Shown here in pieces: positions 1 through 8,875 of a DNA stretch of 64,000 bases (positions are counted from its first letter, which is position 1; each line of letters begins with the position of its first letter). The DNA comes from Amedibacillus dolichus DSM 3991 (GTDB lineage Bacteria > Bacillota_I > Bacilli_A > Erysipelotrichales > Erysipelotrichaceae): contig NZ_DS483476.1 in assembly GCF_000154285.1 (NCBI RefSeq), positions 62,001 through 126,000 on the forward strand. The letters run 5' to 3'. The position numbers were made by a program, and so were the translations under genes. The notes below the pieces were generated by a model. The model saw only the letters and a list, made by a program, of their open reading frames with translations. It was not told the DNA's origin and did not search any database.

Positions 1-58
1 TTTACTTTCGCTTTGTTAAGATATGTTTGATATGCTGTTTTCATAGGGAGGGATCGAC

Positions 59-1120
59 ATGCTTGCATTGTTATTGTCGAGTGTTTGCTTTGTTTGCTTT
101 TTCTTATGCTTTGCTTATGAATTGCATAAGTTAAGGATCAAGCCAAAAACGTATGTGTGTATAGCCATGCTACTGGCACTTCCGGCTTGGGATATTCATA
201 GCATCGTATTTGCTTTTGAAATTCATTTTATCATCTTTTATGAAATTGCCAAGCTGTTTACGATATGGTTGAAGGGCGGTAAAACAAGAGTGCTTGCTAT
301 TGGAGCATTGTCTTTGTTGTTAGCCGGTGCTTGGGTAGGATATGGTTTCTATAATATGAAGCATATCGTGCGTAGAGAATATGTCATTCAAAGTGAGAAG
401 CAACTGAATCATAATTATACGATTGCCGTATTATCGGATCTTCACTATCCAACCACGATGAATAAGCAAGAACTTGCTGAACTAGTACAGCAAATCCAAC
501 GTGAGCAAGCAGATATTGTTTTGCTTTGTGGGGATATTGTTGATGAATATACTTCCATGAAAAAGCGAGAGGAGGTTTTTTCACTCTTGGAAGGCTTATG
601 CACGAAGTCCGATGTATTTTATGTATTCGGAAATCACGATACCGGACAGTATTCCTTTCAAAATGCTATATCAAAAGAAGAATTACGTTCACTTATCGAG
701 GCACATCATATTCGGGTGTTAGAAGATGAAGTTGCTTGTGTTGATGACAAGCTGTGCCTTGTGGGAAGAGATGATTATCGCATGCATAATCGAAAGAGCG
801 TCGCCACATTGTTGTCAATGATGCCGGATAACTGCTACAAGATTGTGGTGGATCATCAACCACGGGAATTGGAAAAAAGTGCGGAATTAAAGGTGGATTT
901 ACATATTTCCGGACATACGCATGCCGGACAGCTTTTTCCTCTTTATTATATATTTGAATGTTTCCATCTCAATGAACTAAACTATGGAAAAGAAACCATT
1001 GCGCAAATGGAAGCCATCAATACTTCAGGAGCAGGGGGCTGGGGCTTTGCGATTCGCAGCGATCATCATAGTGAGTATGTTATTTTAAAGCTGCAATCCA
1101 CTTCTGCTTCAAATCGGTAG
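59..1120 (+). CDS. Membrane-anchored metallophosphoesterase
   Basis: The first 100 residues carry about three hydrophobic membrane segments. A calcineurin-like phosphoesterase domain follows, with its metal-binding motifs in order: SDLH at about 126-129, GDIVDE at 158-163, GNHD at 191-194, VDHQP at 264-268 and GHTHAGQ at 285-291. This order is typical of the YkuE/YaeI type, which hydrolyses phosphomonoester or phosphodiester bonds (UDP-diacylglucosamine is one known substrate in the family). The domain would sit at the membrane face. The real substrate cannot be read from the sequence. A GGAGGG ribosome site precedes the ATG. It is the first gene of a closely spaced cluster running into priA. 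Confidence 0.85.
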   Translation: MLALLLSSVCFVCFFLCFAYELHKLRIKPKTYVCIAMLLALPAWDIHSIVFAFEIHFIIFYEIAKLFTIWLKGGKTRVLAIGALSLLLAGAWVGYGFYNMKHIVRREYVIQSEKQLNHNYTIAVLSDLHYPTTMNKQELAELVQQIQREQADIVLLCGDIVDEYTSMKKREEVFSLLEGLCTKSDVFYVFGNHDTGQYSFQNAISKEELRSLIEAHHIRVLEDEVACVDDKLCLVGRDDYRMHNRKSVATLLSMMPDNCYKIVVDHQPRELEKSAELKVDLHISGHTHAGQLFPLYYIFECFHLNELNYGKETIAQMEAINTSGAGGWGFAIRSDHHSEYVILKLQSTSASNR

Positions 1121-1177
1121 TGATTGAGAAACAAGGAAGTCTATGATAGAATGTATCTTAGAATGCGGAGGATCTTT

Positions 1178-3343
1178 ATGAAGCTTGCACACGTCTTTAT
1201 CGAACATTCTACCATGCACTTAGATCGCACCTTCAGCTATGGCTGCGATGGCTTTACTGTATGTCGTGGAATGCGTGTTGTTGTCCCCTTTGGCGCAAAG
1301 ATAATTGTCGGCTTTGTGGAGCGTGTTGAAGAAATCAGTGCGCAAGAGGCAGCAGCTTATGACTTTGAAATAAAAAGGATCATACGTGTGCTAGATGAAG
1401 AACCTTTGTTAAATGAGGAATTGTTTGAACTTGCAAATATGATGGCGAAGCGATACATTGTGCCACGTATTGCTTGTTTTCAATGTATTTTGCCGGCTAA
1501 GCTGAAACCTCGCTCTACGGCAAAATGCAGAAAATTAGAGACATGGGTTCGATATGAAAAGGATATTGCATCTTTGACCAAAAAGCAGCAGGTGGTTTTA
1601 GAAGCGATGAAGGAAGCTAAGGAGATGCTTCGTACTACTTATTATCAAATGTATAAATCCGTAGGAAAAAAGTTAATTTCTTTAGGTTGTGTAACGGTAT
1701 TTGAAAGGGAAGCACAGGCAGTACTTGGGTGTGAGGAGCCATCGGGTCCGGTTTTCGATTTGAATGCCCAGCAGCAACATGCAGTTGATGCAGTCTTACA
1801 CCATTCGGCAATGGTAACCTTGCTGCATGGAGTTACCGGAAGTGGAAAAACGGAAGTTTTTTTGCATTTGGCAAAGGCAATGCGAGAGCGTGATAAGCAG
1901 GTGTTGATTTTAGTACCGGAGATTTCCTTAACCCCGCAAATGATTGCACGTGTTAAGCAGCGCTTTGGTGCGCAGGTAGCTATTTATCATTCGGCTTTGA
2001 ATGAACAGGAAAAATATGAACAGTATCAGTTAGTTAAAAAACATCAGGTGGATATTGTAGTAGGAACACGCAGTGCGGTGTTTATGCCTTTTGATCATCT
2101 CGGCTTGATCGTGATGGATGAGGAGCATGATACAAGCTATAAGCAGGATCGAGGGGTGCGTTATCATTGCCGTGATATTGCTTTGCAAAGGGCAAAGATA
2201 CATCAGGCAAAGCTTGTTTTGGCAAGTGCCACGCCGTCCTTGGAATCCTATGCACGAGCGCATAAAGGAATTTATCAGCTGGTGGAGATGCCCAAGCGTA
2301 TCAATGAACAATTTCCACAGGTAAAGTTGGTGGAAATGCGTGAGGCGGTTAAAAAGAAAGAAAGCTATCTGATGTCGAATGCTTTGTTAGATGCTATTTA
2401 TACACGATTACAGCGTAAGGAACAAGTAATTTTATTGTTAAATCGACGTGGCTATACACCGATTTTACGCTGCATGGAATGTGGCTATGTGCAGATGTGT
2501 CCAAACTGTGAAACAGCTATGAGCTATCATAAAGAAGAGGGTGTGCTGAAATGCCATATTTGTGATAGCGTGATGCCTGTGCCAACCCATTGTCCAAGCT
2601 GTCATAGTGCTGCTTGGCGTTATATGGGAATGGGAACGCAAAAGCTGGAGGAGTTTATTCAGATTAAATTTCCGCAAGCCAAAATTATTCGTATGGACGC
2701 CGATACGACACACAAAAAGCATGCGCATGAAAACTATTTGCGAGATTTCGGTAAGCATAAAGCCGATATTTTGCTAGGCACACAGATGATTGCCAAGGGC
2801 TTGGATTTTGAAAATGTAACCTTGGTGGGAATCTTAAATGGTGATGCTTTGTTAAATCGCAGCGATTATCGTAGTGCAGAGCTTTGTTATGATTTGCTTG
2901 AACAAGCCTGTGGAAGAAGCGGGCGAGGAGAAAAGCAAGGGGAGGTCATCATTCAAGCGTATGATACCAAACATTATGCGATTCAATGTGCCGCTCATCA
3001 TGATTACAAGACCTTTTTTAAAAACGAAATGAACTATCGTCATTTGGCAGGCTATCCTCCTTATACATATTTGATATCGCTCACGTTTTCTCATAAGCAA
3101 GAAGAATTGGCTTATCAGGGAGCACAGCTTGCCTTTTCTCTTTTGAAAGCCAAGAGTGAGGTACGTGTACTTGGACCAACTGCTTTGCATAAGCTGCGTG
3201 GAGAATGCCGCATACGCATCTTATTGAAGGGAAAGCAAGAAGAACTTTTGACAGCCTATGCAAAAGATGTATATGAGCAGCATCTTTATAAGAAACAAAA
3301 AGCACGTTTGGATATTGATCTTTCCCCATTGTATTTAGATTAG
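1178..3343 (+). CDS. priA: Primosomal replication restart helicase PriA (primosomal protein N')
   Basis: This superfamily 2 helicase reloads the replisome at stalled forks. The N-terminal DNA-binding domain begins AHVFIEHSTMHLDRTFSYG. Walker A GVTGSGKTE lies at about 218-226, the DEEH box at about 313, and paired CxxC zinc cysteines at about 430-480. The conserved GTQMIAKGLDF helicase motif follows. An in-frame TTG at 1124 would add 18 residues. The ATG at 1178 is preferred because a GGAGG site precedes it and it gives the canonical PriA N-terminus. About 721 residues, slightly shorter than many family members. Upstream and downstream genes lie within a few tens of bases, suggesting one transcript. 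Confidence 0.95.
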   Translation: MKLAHVFIEHSTMHLDRTFSYGCDGFTVCRGMRVVVPFGAKIIVGFVERVEEISAQEAAAYDFEIKRIIRVLDEEPLLNEELFELANMMAKRYIVPRIACFQCILPAKLKPRSTAKCRKLETWVRYEKDIASLTKKQQVVLEAMKEAKEMLRTTYYQMYKSVGKKLISLGCVTVFEREAQAVLGCEEPSGPVFDLNAQQQHAVDAVLHHSAMVTLLHGVTGSGKTEVFLHLAKAMRERDKQVLILVPEISLTPQMIARVKQRFGAQVAIYHSALNEQEKYEQYQLVKKHQVDIVVGTRSAVFMPFDHLGLIVMDEEHDTSYKQDRGVRYHCRDIALQRAKIHQAKLVLASATPSLESYARAHKGIYQLVEMPKRINEQFPQVKLVEMREAVKKKESYLMSNALLDAIYTRLQRKEQVILLLNRRGYTPILRCMECGYVQMCPNCETAMSYHKEEGVLKCHICDSVMPVPTHCPSCHSAAWRYMGMGTQKLEEFIQIKFPQAKIIRMDADTTHKKHAHENYLRDFGKHKADILLGTQMIAKGLDFENVTLVGILNGDALLNRSDYRSAELCYDLLEQACGRSGRGEKQGEVIIQAYDTKHYAIQCAAHHDYKTFFKNEMNYRHLAGYPPYTYLISLTFSHKQEELAYQGAQLAFSLLKAKSEVRVLGPTALHKLRGECRIRILLKGKQEELLTAYAKDVYEQHLYKKQKARLDIDLSPLYLD

Positions 3344-3354
3344 GAGGTAGGTAT

Positions 3355-4131
3355 ATGACAAAAAAGGAATGGATACCGTATGTGTTAGCTTGTGCATTGC
3401 TACTGTTTGGCAGCTATTATGACTATACGATAACAGATCGTTTATATGGCAGCTTACCAAGTGTAGGAATCTTTTTTGAACGCTTGATTTTAGTTCCGAT
3501 TCAGGGAGTTATTATTTGGACCTTTTGTTTGTTGTATGTGGAGAAAAAGCAGCTGTGGAAGCTGTTATGTGCTTTTATTGCCAGTATGTATGCCGTTATT
3601 GATGCGATGCATTATTGGTTTACCATAGATATTGCTTTGTGTGTAGCGGCGATTTTGGTTTCCATCGTTTTGTTGTGTAGCATGCTTGCAGTATTAAATC
3701 ATTTGCCGATTGCTTGGATTCAGAAGCATCGCAGCTTTTTTCTGTTTTTTACATGTGTTTTGTTGTCCTCTATGTTGATAACTACACTTTTAAAAAGTGT
3801 ATGGGGAAGAATTCGTTATCGTGATCTACATAGTATGGCAGAGTTTTGCGTGTGGTATAAGCCATGTGGAAGAATCAGCAATTATTCCTTTCCAAGTGGG
3901 CATACGGCAGCAATTTCGGTGATTCTATGTTTCTTGCAATGGAAGCATAATCCTTATGAAAGAGTATCGCTTTTGCGCTATGTTCTTGTTGCCGGTGGTA
4001 TTGCCTTGATGGCAATTTCCCGTATGATGATGGGGGCACACTTTTTAAGTGATACGATAGCAGGCTTTTTAATTACTTATACATTGTATCTTATTTGGAA
4101 GTATCATTTTCGAAAGCGAGGAATTTTATGA
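3355..4131 (+). CDS. PAP2-family membrane phosphatase
   Basis: A 258-residue polytopic membrane protein with the three-part PAP2/acid phosphatase signature: K-x6-RP-like KSVWGRIRYRD, then PSGHT, then SRMMMGAHFLSD. The family removes phosphate from phosphatidic acid, undecaprenyl pyrophosphate or similar lipids at the outer membrane face; which one is used here is not visible. AGGAGG precedes the start, 11 bases after priA. Its stop overlaps the rsmB start (ATGA), so the two are translationally coupled. Confidence 0.85.
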   Translation: MTKKEWIPYVLACALLLFGSYYDYTITDRLYGSLPSVGIFFERLILVPIQGVIIWTFCLLYVEKKQLWKLLCAFIASMYAVIDAMHYWFTIDIALCVAAILVSIVLLCSMLAVLNHLPIAWIQKHRSFFLFFTCVLLSSMLITTLLKSVWGRIRYRDLHSMAEFCVWYKPCGRISNYSFPSGHTAAISVILCFLQWKHNPYERVSLLRYVLVAGGIALMAISRMMMGAHFLSDTIAGFLITYTLYLIWKYHFRKRGIL

Positions 4132-5375
4132 ATGCACGAGCATACGCCTTTGCACTGTTAAAGGAGATTTGTATTGATGAGGGATATAGCAACTTACTTT
4201 TACGCAACAAGCTGCAAAGTGTTGATCCTAAGGATAAGGCGTTGGTTACCCAGATTGTTTATGGTACATTGCAAAACTATCGCTTGGTGCGCTATCAATG
4301 GCAAAGCTATGTGAAAAAAGAGCCTTGTAAGGAGGTTGCGTTGCTATTGGACATGAGTGTTTATCAGTTGCTTTACATGGATAAAATGCCGGCTTATGCG
4401 GTCATTGATGAAGCGGTAAGAATAACCAAGAAAAATATTCACCCACGCTTTTCGGCATTGGTTAATGCTGTTTTGCGTCAGGTTGAACGAAATGGTAAGC
4501 GAGAGCTTGAAGGAAATGCAATCGAGCAGTTAGCCTTGGAAACCTCTCACCCTACATGGCTGGTGGCTATGTGGAAGGCACAGTATGGTTGGCAGGAATG
4601 TGAAAAGATATGCCATAGTGATCTTGAAATCCGTAAGCAATGCGTGCGTGTCAATACGATGAAGGCAAGTGTTGAGGAATTGCTGGCAAGCGGGGAATTT
4701 GTAAAGGGAAACTTAGCCGAGCATGCTTTATATTATTTGGGAAATGATATTATTCACAGCAATTATTACAAGCAGGGCTTGGTTTCTATTCAAGATGAGG
4801 CGAGTCAGCTGGTTGCACAGTATGTCGATCCACAGCCGCAGGAGCGCATTTTAGATGTTTGCAGTGCTCCTGGGACAAAGGCTTGCCATATAGCCGAGCG
4901 AATGGGGGATAAAGGTAGTATTGTATGTGGGGATATTCATGCACATCGTGTAGAGCTGATTAAAAACGGGGCAAGGCGTTTGCAGCTTCAATCCATTCAA
5001 GCACAGGTGATGGACGCAACGAGCCTGAAAGAAATCGAAGGCGAAATGTTTGATCGTGTCTTATGTGATGTTCCTTGCAGCGGCTATGGAGTCTTGGCAC
5101 GAAAAAGTGATATTAAGTATCATGCAAAATCGACCGATATGGATACGCTCATACCTTTGCAGCAACAAATTTTACAAAGTGCAAGCAAACATGTTGTAAA
5201 AGATGGTATTTTGGTTTATTCGACCTGTACGTTGAATAAGAAAGAGAATGAAAAGCAAGTAGCTGCTTTTCTTGCACAGCATGAAGAATTTGAATGTTTA
5301 CAGCAGCAAACGATTTTTCCTTATACGCATCATAGTGATGGCTTTTACATTGCGAAGCTGAAGAGGGTACGATGA
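4128..5375 (+). CDS. rsmB: 16S rRNA (cytosine-967-C5)-methyltransferase RsmB
   Basis: The protein has an N-terminal NusB-like helical RNA-binding domain (about residues 1-130) and a C-terminal Rossmann methylase domain. The SAM loop is LDVCSAPGTKA, and the two catalytic-site cysteines lie in DVPCSGYGVL and YSTCTLNKKENE. It methylates C967 of 16S rRNA with SAM. A longer reading starting at 4095 exists, but the ATG at 4128 overlaps the previous stop, has a GAGGA ribosome site, and starts with the usual NARAYAFALL sequence. About 415 residues, normal for the family. Confidence 0.93.
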   Translation: MNARAYAFALLKEICIDEGYSNLLLRNKLQSVDPKDKALVTQIVYGTLQNYRLVRYQWQSYVKKEPCKEVALLLDMSVYQLLYMDKMPAYAVIDEAVRITKKNIHPRFSALVNAVLRQVERNGKRELEGNAIEQLALETSHPTWLVAMWKAQYGWQECEKICHSDLEIRKQCVRVNTMKASVEELLASGEFVKGNLAEHALYYLGNDIIHSNYYKQGLVSIQDEASQLVAQYVDPQPQERILDVCSAPGTKACHIAERMGDKGSIVCGDIHAHRVELIKNGARRLQLQSIQAQVMDATSLKEIEGEMFDRVLCDVPCSGYGVLARKSDIKYHAKSTDMDTLIPLQQQILQSASKHVVKDGILVYSTCTLNKKENEKQVAAFLAQHEEFECLQQQTIFPYTHHSDGFYIAKLKRVR

Positions 5376-5803
5376 TTCGAAGCTTTGAAAAAGAAGATCT
5401 CTGTGAAGTCCTGCAACTGTGGCTGAGTGTTAATTTGGAAGTACATAGCTTTGTGAAAGAAAGCTATTGGTTAGAGCATCGGGATACGGTGGCAGCGATG
5501 ATGCTAGAGGCAGACATCTATGTATGGGAGGAGCAAGGAATCAAAGCCTTTTTAGGACTTATGGATACGTATATTGCCGGTCTTTTTGTGGAACGTGAAT
5601 ATCGCGAAAAAGGGATTGGAAGAAAACTTTTACACTTTGCTTTTCAAAAGCATGCCCAGCTGACACTTGATGTTTATGCCGAAAACAAAGCGGCAATTCG
5701 ATTTTATGAGCGAGTCGGTTTTGTGAAGGTGAAGGAATATGATGAGAAGGCAACAAGACAGCTGGCGTATACGATGACAGCTAAGAATGAGCTTATATTA
5801 TGA
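5372..5803 (+). CDS. GNAT-family N-acetyltransferase
   Basis: A 143-residue single GNAT domain. The acetyl-CoA pyrophosphate loop is visible as FVEREYREKGIGRKLL (about 70-85), followed by the usual DVYAENKAAIRFYERVGF strand-helix-strand. The start overlaps the rsmB stop (ATGA), so it is coupled to the upstream cluster. Substrate unknown. N-acetylation of a small molecule or protein is inferred from the family only. Confidence 0.85.
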   Translation: MIRSFEKEDLCEVLQLWLSVNLEVHSFVKESYWLEHRDTVAAMMLEADIYVWEEQGIKAFLGLMDTYIAGLFVEREYREKGIGRKLLHFAFQKHAQLTLDVYAENKAAIRFYERVGFVKVKEYDEKATRQLAYTMTAKNELIL

Positions 5804-5853
5804 TGAAACACATCAAAAATGATTGCTTATTTCTTCATTTAAACAAATGATAA

Positions 5854-5905
5854 AAAAGGAGATTTCTTATTTGAATGATAGCATATCAAATTTGAAATCT
5901 CTTTT
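5854..5905. terminator. Terminator-like stem-loop after the GNAT gene
   Basis: AAAGGAGATTTC pairs with GAAATCTCTTTT through one bulged G across an AT-rich loop of about 27 bases, between convergent genes. T-rich sequence follows on the plus strand and A-rich sequence precedes it, so it may serve both directions. Confidence 0.5.
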
Positions 5906-5952
5906 AAAATGTTTTGTTGAAAAAATGTTTTCTTGTCTTTCAATTTTTATAA

Positions 5953-6813
5953 TTATTTGATATTCAGATAATTTGCAATATTGGCATTAGAATCAAGAAC
6001 CGGGTGAATGGTCGATTCTCGTGATGTTAAAATAATGGTTAAACCGGGACCATGCCCACTGGTAAAGGAATCAGAATGAACAACAACTCCGATAGATATT
6101 GCACCTTTTAAATAATGTGGTCCGTTATGATTGTCATGATCCATTACCGCCACTAGATCACCAAAGCGAAGCTTATCAATGCCATGAAGCTTATTTGCTT
6201 CTTTATCCTGTGTCATGATATCGTAATCTCCAAGCATCATCTCTGAGCTTCCCAAGCCACTTCCCATCAGATGAGCAGGAACACAGGCTGCGACCGGTAC
6301 ATGAATACCGTCCTGCTCTTCTGTGATGTCAAGCTTATCCAACAGCTCGGGATCGATATTCATAACCTGAATTTCACGATGATTTAAAAGCTTTAAGCCA
6401 AGCCCGCAAGCCTGTACAAGAATTTTATCATCACAGGTCATCATTTCTAAGGTTTCACGATCAAAATAAGCCATGACATGATCGATACCACCATGCTTTC
6501 CGGTTACATAACCACATCGTCCTTTTGCTTCTCCACTAATAATTTTGGCTTTATTTCCGATGCAGGAAAAAGCAAGAAATGCTTTGTTTTCCCGTTCATT
6601 GGGATTTTTCATACTCACACCCGGTTCGATGTGATCTCCTTCGATTCCCATGCAGCAATCACCGATTTTATAGTTATAAACAATACCGCCGGTCGCCATT
6701 GTGATTCTTCCATAACCATCATAACCGACACGATAGCCGCTGCCACTCATCGTCGGGTGATCGACACTAGCTTGTACGCTCATCATTACTAAATGCTCTT
6801 TGTTCGTTTTCAT
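5953..6813 (-). CDS. DUF4438 domain-containing protein
   Basis: About 286 residues, matching the DUF4438 family by its opening (SVQASVDHPTMSGSGYRVG) and its glycine-rich, histidine-rich C-terminal section (FGDLVAVMDHDNHNGPHYLKG, then HSDSFTSGHGPG). The family has no established function. The repeated His/Asp clusters suggest metal or ligand binding, which is inference. ATGs occur at 6819 and 6813. The second lies 8 bases after GGAGG and is preferred. Divergent from the retropepsin-like gene, sharing a promoter region of about 100 bases. Confidence 0.8.
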   Translation of the reverse strand: MKTNKEHLVMMSVQASVDHPTMSGSGYRVGYDGYGRITMATGGIVYNYKIGDCCMGIEGDHIEPGVSMKNPNERENKAFLAFSCIGNKAKIISGEAKGRCGYVTGKHGGIDHVMAYFDRETLEMMTCDDKILVQACGLGLKLLNHREIQVMNIDPELLDKLDITEEQDGIHVPVAACVPAHLMGSGLGSSEMMLGDYDIMTQDKEANKLHGIDKLRFGDLVAVMDHDNHNGPHYLKGAISIGVVVHSDSFTSGHGPGLTIILTSRESTIHPVLDSNANIANYLNIK

Positions 6814-6819
6814 TTGCAT

Positions 6820-6920
6820 AACCTCCTACTAACTACGCATATTATAACATTGCATTTGTTTATTTTGCTATGGTTTTTCTTTTCGTATGCTATAATACAG
6901 ACAGATAAGAGGTGAATGCT
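6820..6920. promoter_or_regulatory. Divergent promoter region
   Basis: The sequence between two divergent genes contains TATAAT on the plus strand at 6891-6896 and its mirror ATTATA at 6841-6846, a plausible minus-strand -10. The -35 boxes are poor on both sides. Confidence 0.4.
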
Positions 6921-7877
6921 ATGGCATGTAAAGTAAAGAGTAAGGAGGCAACACGAATTGATGAGGAAATCTATGCACATTTTGCGGATATCGTAGAGCA
7001 TAGAAGCTTTCGTGATGCTATATCCAATGCCGCAAAACAGCTATCCAAAGGAAGTATCATGGAAAAGCGGGTCTATGCTTCAAGCTTTTCTTTACCTATG
7101 AAGCGTAACGTGTTTGGCTTATATACGATTGAGGTTGCGCTCAATCATCGTCGATGTCGCTTTCTTTTGGATAGTGGTGCACAGATCAGCGGCATTCGTG
7201 CATATAAGGCAAAAGAGCTTGCTTTGCCCAAGACTGATGGAAGCCTAACTGTCGGCAGTATCGGAGGAACGAAAAAAGAGCTTTTTGGTTGTATGGTCGA
7301 AAGCTTGCATCTAGGAGGAATCGAATATTTACAGCGAGCTTTGGTTGTGTTAAGTGATAAAGACTTCGCTTTGCGTTTTGCAGGTATGGATATGCTTGGC
7401 TTTGACGGTATTCTTGGTTGGGATATATTAAGTCAGTTGGATTTTGAGCTAGATGATATTGCAAAGCGTTTTAAGGTCATTGATAATCATTGGAAGCTTC
7501 CTAATCCCAATATGTTGTTGGGAGGCTTTCCATGCTTGATCATGCAGTATGAGGATCAAAGCTATGGTCTGTTTGGCTTTGACAGCGGATCAAAGCACAG
7601 TTGGTTTGGGGAAGCTGCGATGCGTAAGCATTGTCGCTTAGAGGCAAGACAAAAGGTGCTTGGTATGGGAGTTCATGGCTTAGAAAAGTTGGATATGAGC
7701 ATTGCCAAGAGCTGTCGTCTTTATTTGGATAAGGCAAGCTTGGAGCTGAAGCATATTATGAGCGGACCGGTTCAAATATTTCCAAACTTTGTATTTGATG
7801 GTGTGTTAGGCAATGAAATCTTTGCCGGGCGAAGAATTCGTTTTATAAACAGCAGGTGTATGGTTTTGCTGGCTTAA
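6921..7877 (+). CDS. Retropepsin-like aspartic protease domain protein
   Basis: About 318 residues. After an N-terminal charged stretch, FLLDSGAQISGI (about 80-92) matches the active-site D-S/T-G-A motif of retropepsin-like proteases, followed by a flap-like VGSIGG. A second FGFDSGSKHSW occurs about 140 residues later, as if two protease-like lobes lay in one chain. The hydrophobic LGWDIL and LGNEIF sequences that usually follow each lobe are also present. No signal peptide. Proteolytic activity is inferred. A GTG at 6912 is possible, but the ATG at 6921 sits better behind AAGAGGTGA. Confidence 0.7.
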   Translation: MACKVKSKEATRIDEEIYAHFADIVEHRSFRDAISNAAKQLSKGSIMEKRVYASSFSLPMKRNVFGLYTIEVALNHRRCRFLLDSGAQISGIRAYKAKELALPKTDGSLTVGSIGGTKKELFGCMVESLHLGGIEYLQRALVVLSDKDFALRFAGMDMLGFDGILGWDILSQLDFELDDIAKRFKVIDNHWKLPNPNMLLGGFPCLIMQYEDQSYGLFGFDSGSKHSWFGEAAMRKHCRLEARQKVLGMGVHGLEKLDMSIAKSCRLYLDKASLELKHIMSGPVQIFPNFVFDGVLGNEIFAGRRIRFINSRCMVLLA

Positions 7878-7922
7878 ATAAAATCATACGACTAAGGCTT
7901 TCTAGTTATGGCTGTTCAATGC

Positions 7923-7928
7923 TATAAT
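7923..7928 (+). promoter_or_regulatory. Probable -10 box of the cyclophilin gene
   Basis: A perfect TATAAT lies 53 bases before the cyclophilin ATG. The -35 region (TTCTAG) is weak. Confidence 0.4.
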
Positions 7929-7980
7929 AGAGATGTTTCTGAAAAAGAAATCATAGATTTGTAGGAAAGGAAGATGTTTT

Positions 7981-8418
7981 ATGATATTACATGGAAAAAT
8001 TGTATTAGAGAATGGTGCAGAGCTGCCATTTGAGTTGTATCCGGACGATGCGCCGATTACGGTAGAAAACTTTGTGAAGCTAGTAAAGGAAGGCTATTAT
8101 GATGGGAAAACCTTTCATCGTGTAATACCGCATTTTGTATCACAGGGTGGCTGTCCTTATGGAAACGGCAGTGGCGATTTAGGCTACACGATTCCATGTG
8201 AAACCAAGAACAATCCTCATCGTCATATAGAAGGAAGCTTGTCTATGGCGCATCGTGGAAAGGATACCGGCTGCTGTCAGTTCTTTATTTGTCATGAGCC
8301 ACAGCCGCATTTAGATGGAGTGCATACGGTATTCGGTCGTGTTACAGACAATATGGGTGCGGTTCGTAATATGCAAAACGGCGATGTGATGACACATGTC
8401 ATCATCGAGGAAGAATAG
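7981..8418 (+). CDS. Cyclophilin-type peptidyl-prolyl cis-trans isomerase
   Basis: A 145-residue single-domain cyclophilin without signal peptide, so cytoplasmic. The catalytic region YDGKTFHRVIPHFVSQGG contains the conserved F-H-R, followed by GSLSMAHRGKDTGCCQFFI and LDGVHTVFGRV. It speeds prolyl bond isomerisation in protein folding. A GGAAAGGAAG ribosome site precedes the ATG. The small membrane gene downstream follows after one base. Confidence 0.92.
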   Translation: MILHGKIVLENGAELPFELYPDDAPITVENFVKLVKEGYYDGKTFHRVIPHFVSQGGCPYGNGSGDLGYTIPCETKNNPHRHIEGSLSMAHRGKDTGCCQFFICHEPQPHLDGVHTVFGRVTDNMGAVRNMQNGDVMTHVIIEEE

Positions 8419-8419
8419 C

Positions 8420-8764
8420 ATGAGTGATACCAAGCGTTTGGGTATGCCGCTGCTTGTGATGGCGGTTTCCACGCTGCTGTTTTATTTGATGAATAAGCTG
8501 CTTCCTAATAGCATTGCTTATACATGTATTACACTGATGTGTGATATTGCTTTGTTTTTATTTGGTATGGCATTGAATGCCAAACGAAATTCACGTGGAG
8601 TGTATCGTAAGGTGATTGCGCTTGTATGTGCTATTATTTTGGTGTTTATTCAATTAGGCGTTGTTTCTATGCCTTGGGTAGAAACCTTACAAACGGCTTT
8701 TTCCATCAATCCATATTTGCTTAGTATGCTGTTTATTTATTTCGGATTTTTATTTGCCGATTAA
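8420..8764 (+). CDS. Small membrane protein of unknown function
   Basis: About 114 residues with four predicted hydrophobic segments and a short positive N-terminus. A longer start at 8396 lies inside the cyclophilin gene. The ATG at 8420 follows GAGGAAG and begins one base after the cyclophilin stop, so it is co-translated. I do not recognise the family. Confidence 0.7.
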   Translation: MSDTKRLGMPLLVMAVSTLLFYLMNKLLPNSIAYTCITLMCDIALFLFGMALNAKRNSRGVYRKVIALVCAIILVFIQLGVVSMPWVETLQTAFSINPYLLSMLFIYFGFLFAD

Positions 8765-8844
8765 AATTGATAAAGAAAGAAATTTCCAATGATAACGATA
8801 TAGCTACTAAACATAATAGAAGGAGATTTTCCTTCTAATAGAAT

Positions 8845-8875
8845 AAAGGTAATCCTGTGCGGATTACCTTTTTAA
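8845..8875. terminator. Bidirectional intrinsic terminator
   Basis: AAAGGTAATCC and GGATTACCTTT form a perfect stem around TGTGC, with T-run downstream and A-run upstream. It sits between convergent genes. A smaller hairpin (AGAAGG/CCTTCT) lies just before, at 8819-8836. Confidence 0.85.

Noticed and set aside
2030-2758. Antisense open frames within priA
   Set aside because: No ribosome sites, no recognisable proteins; they mirror the codon pattern of priA.
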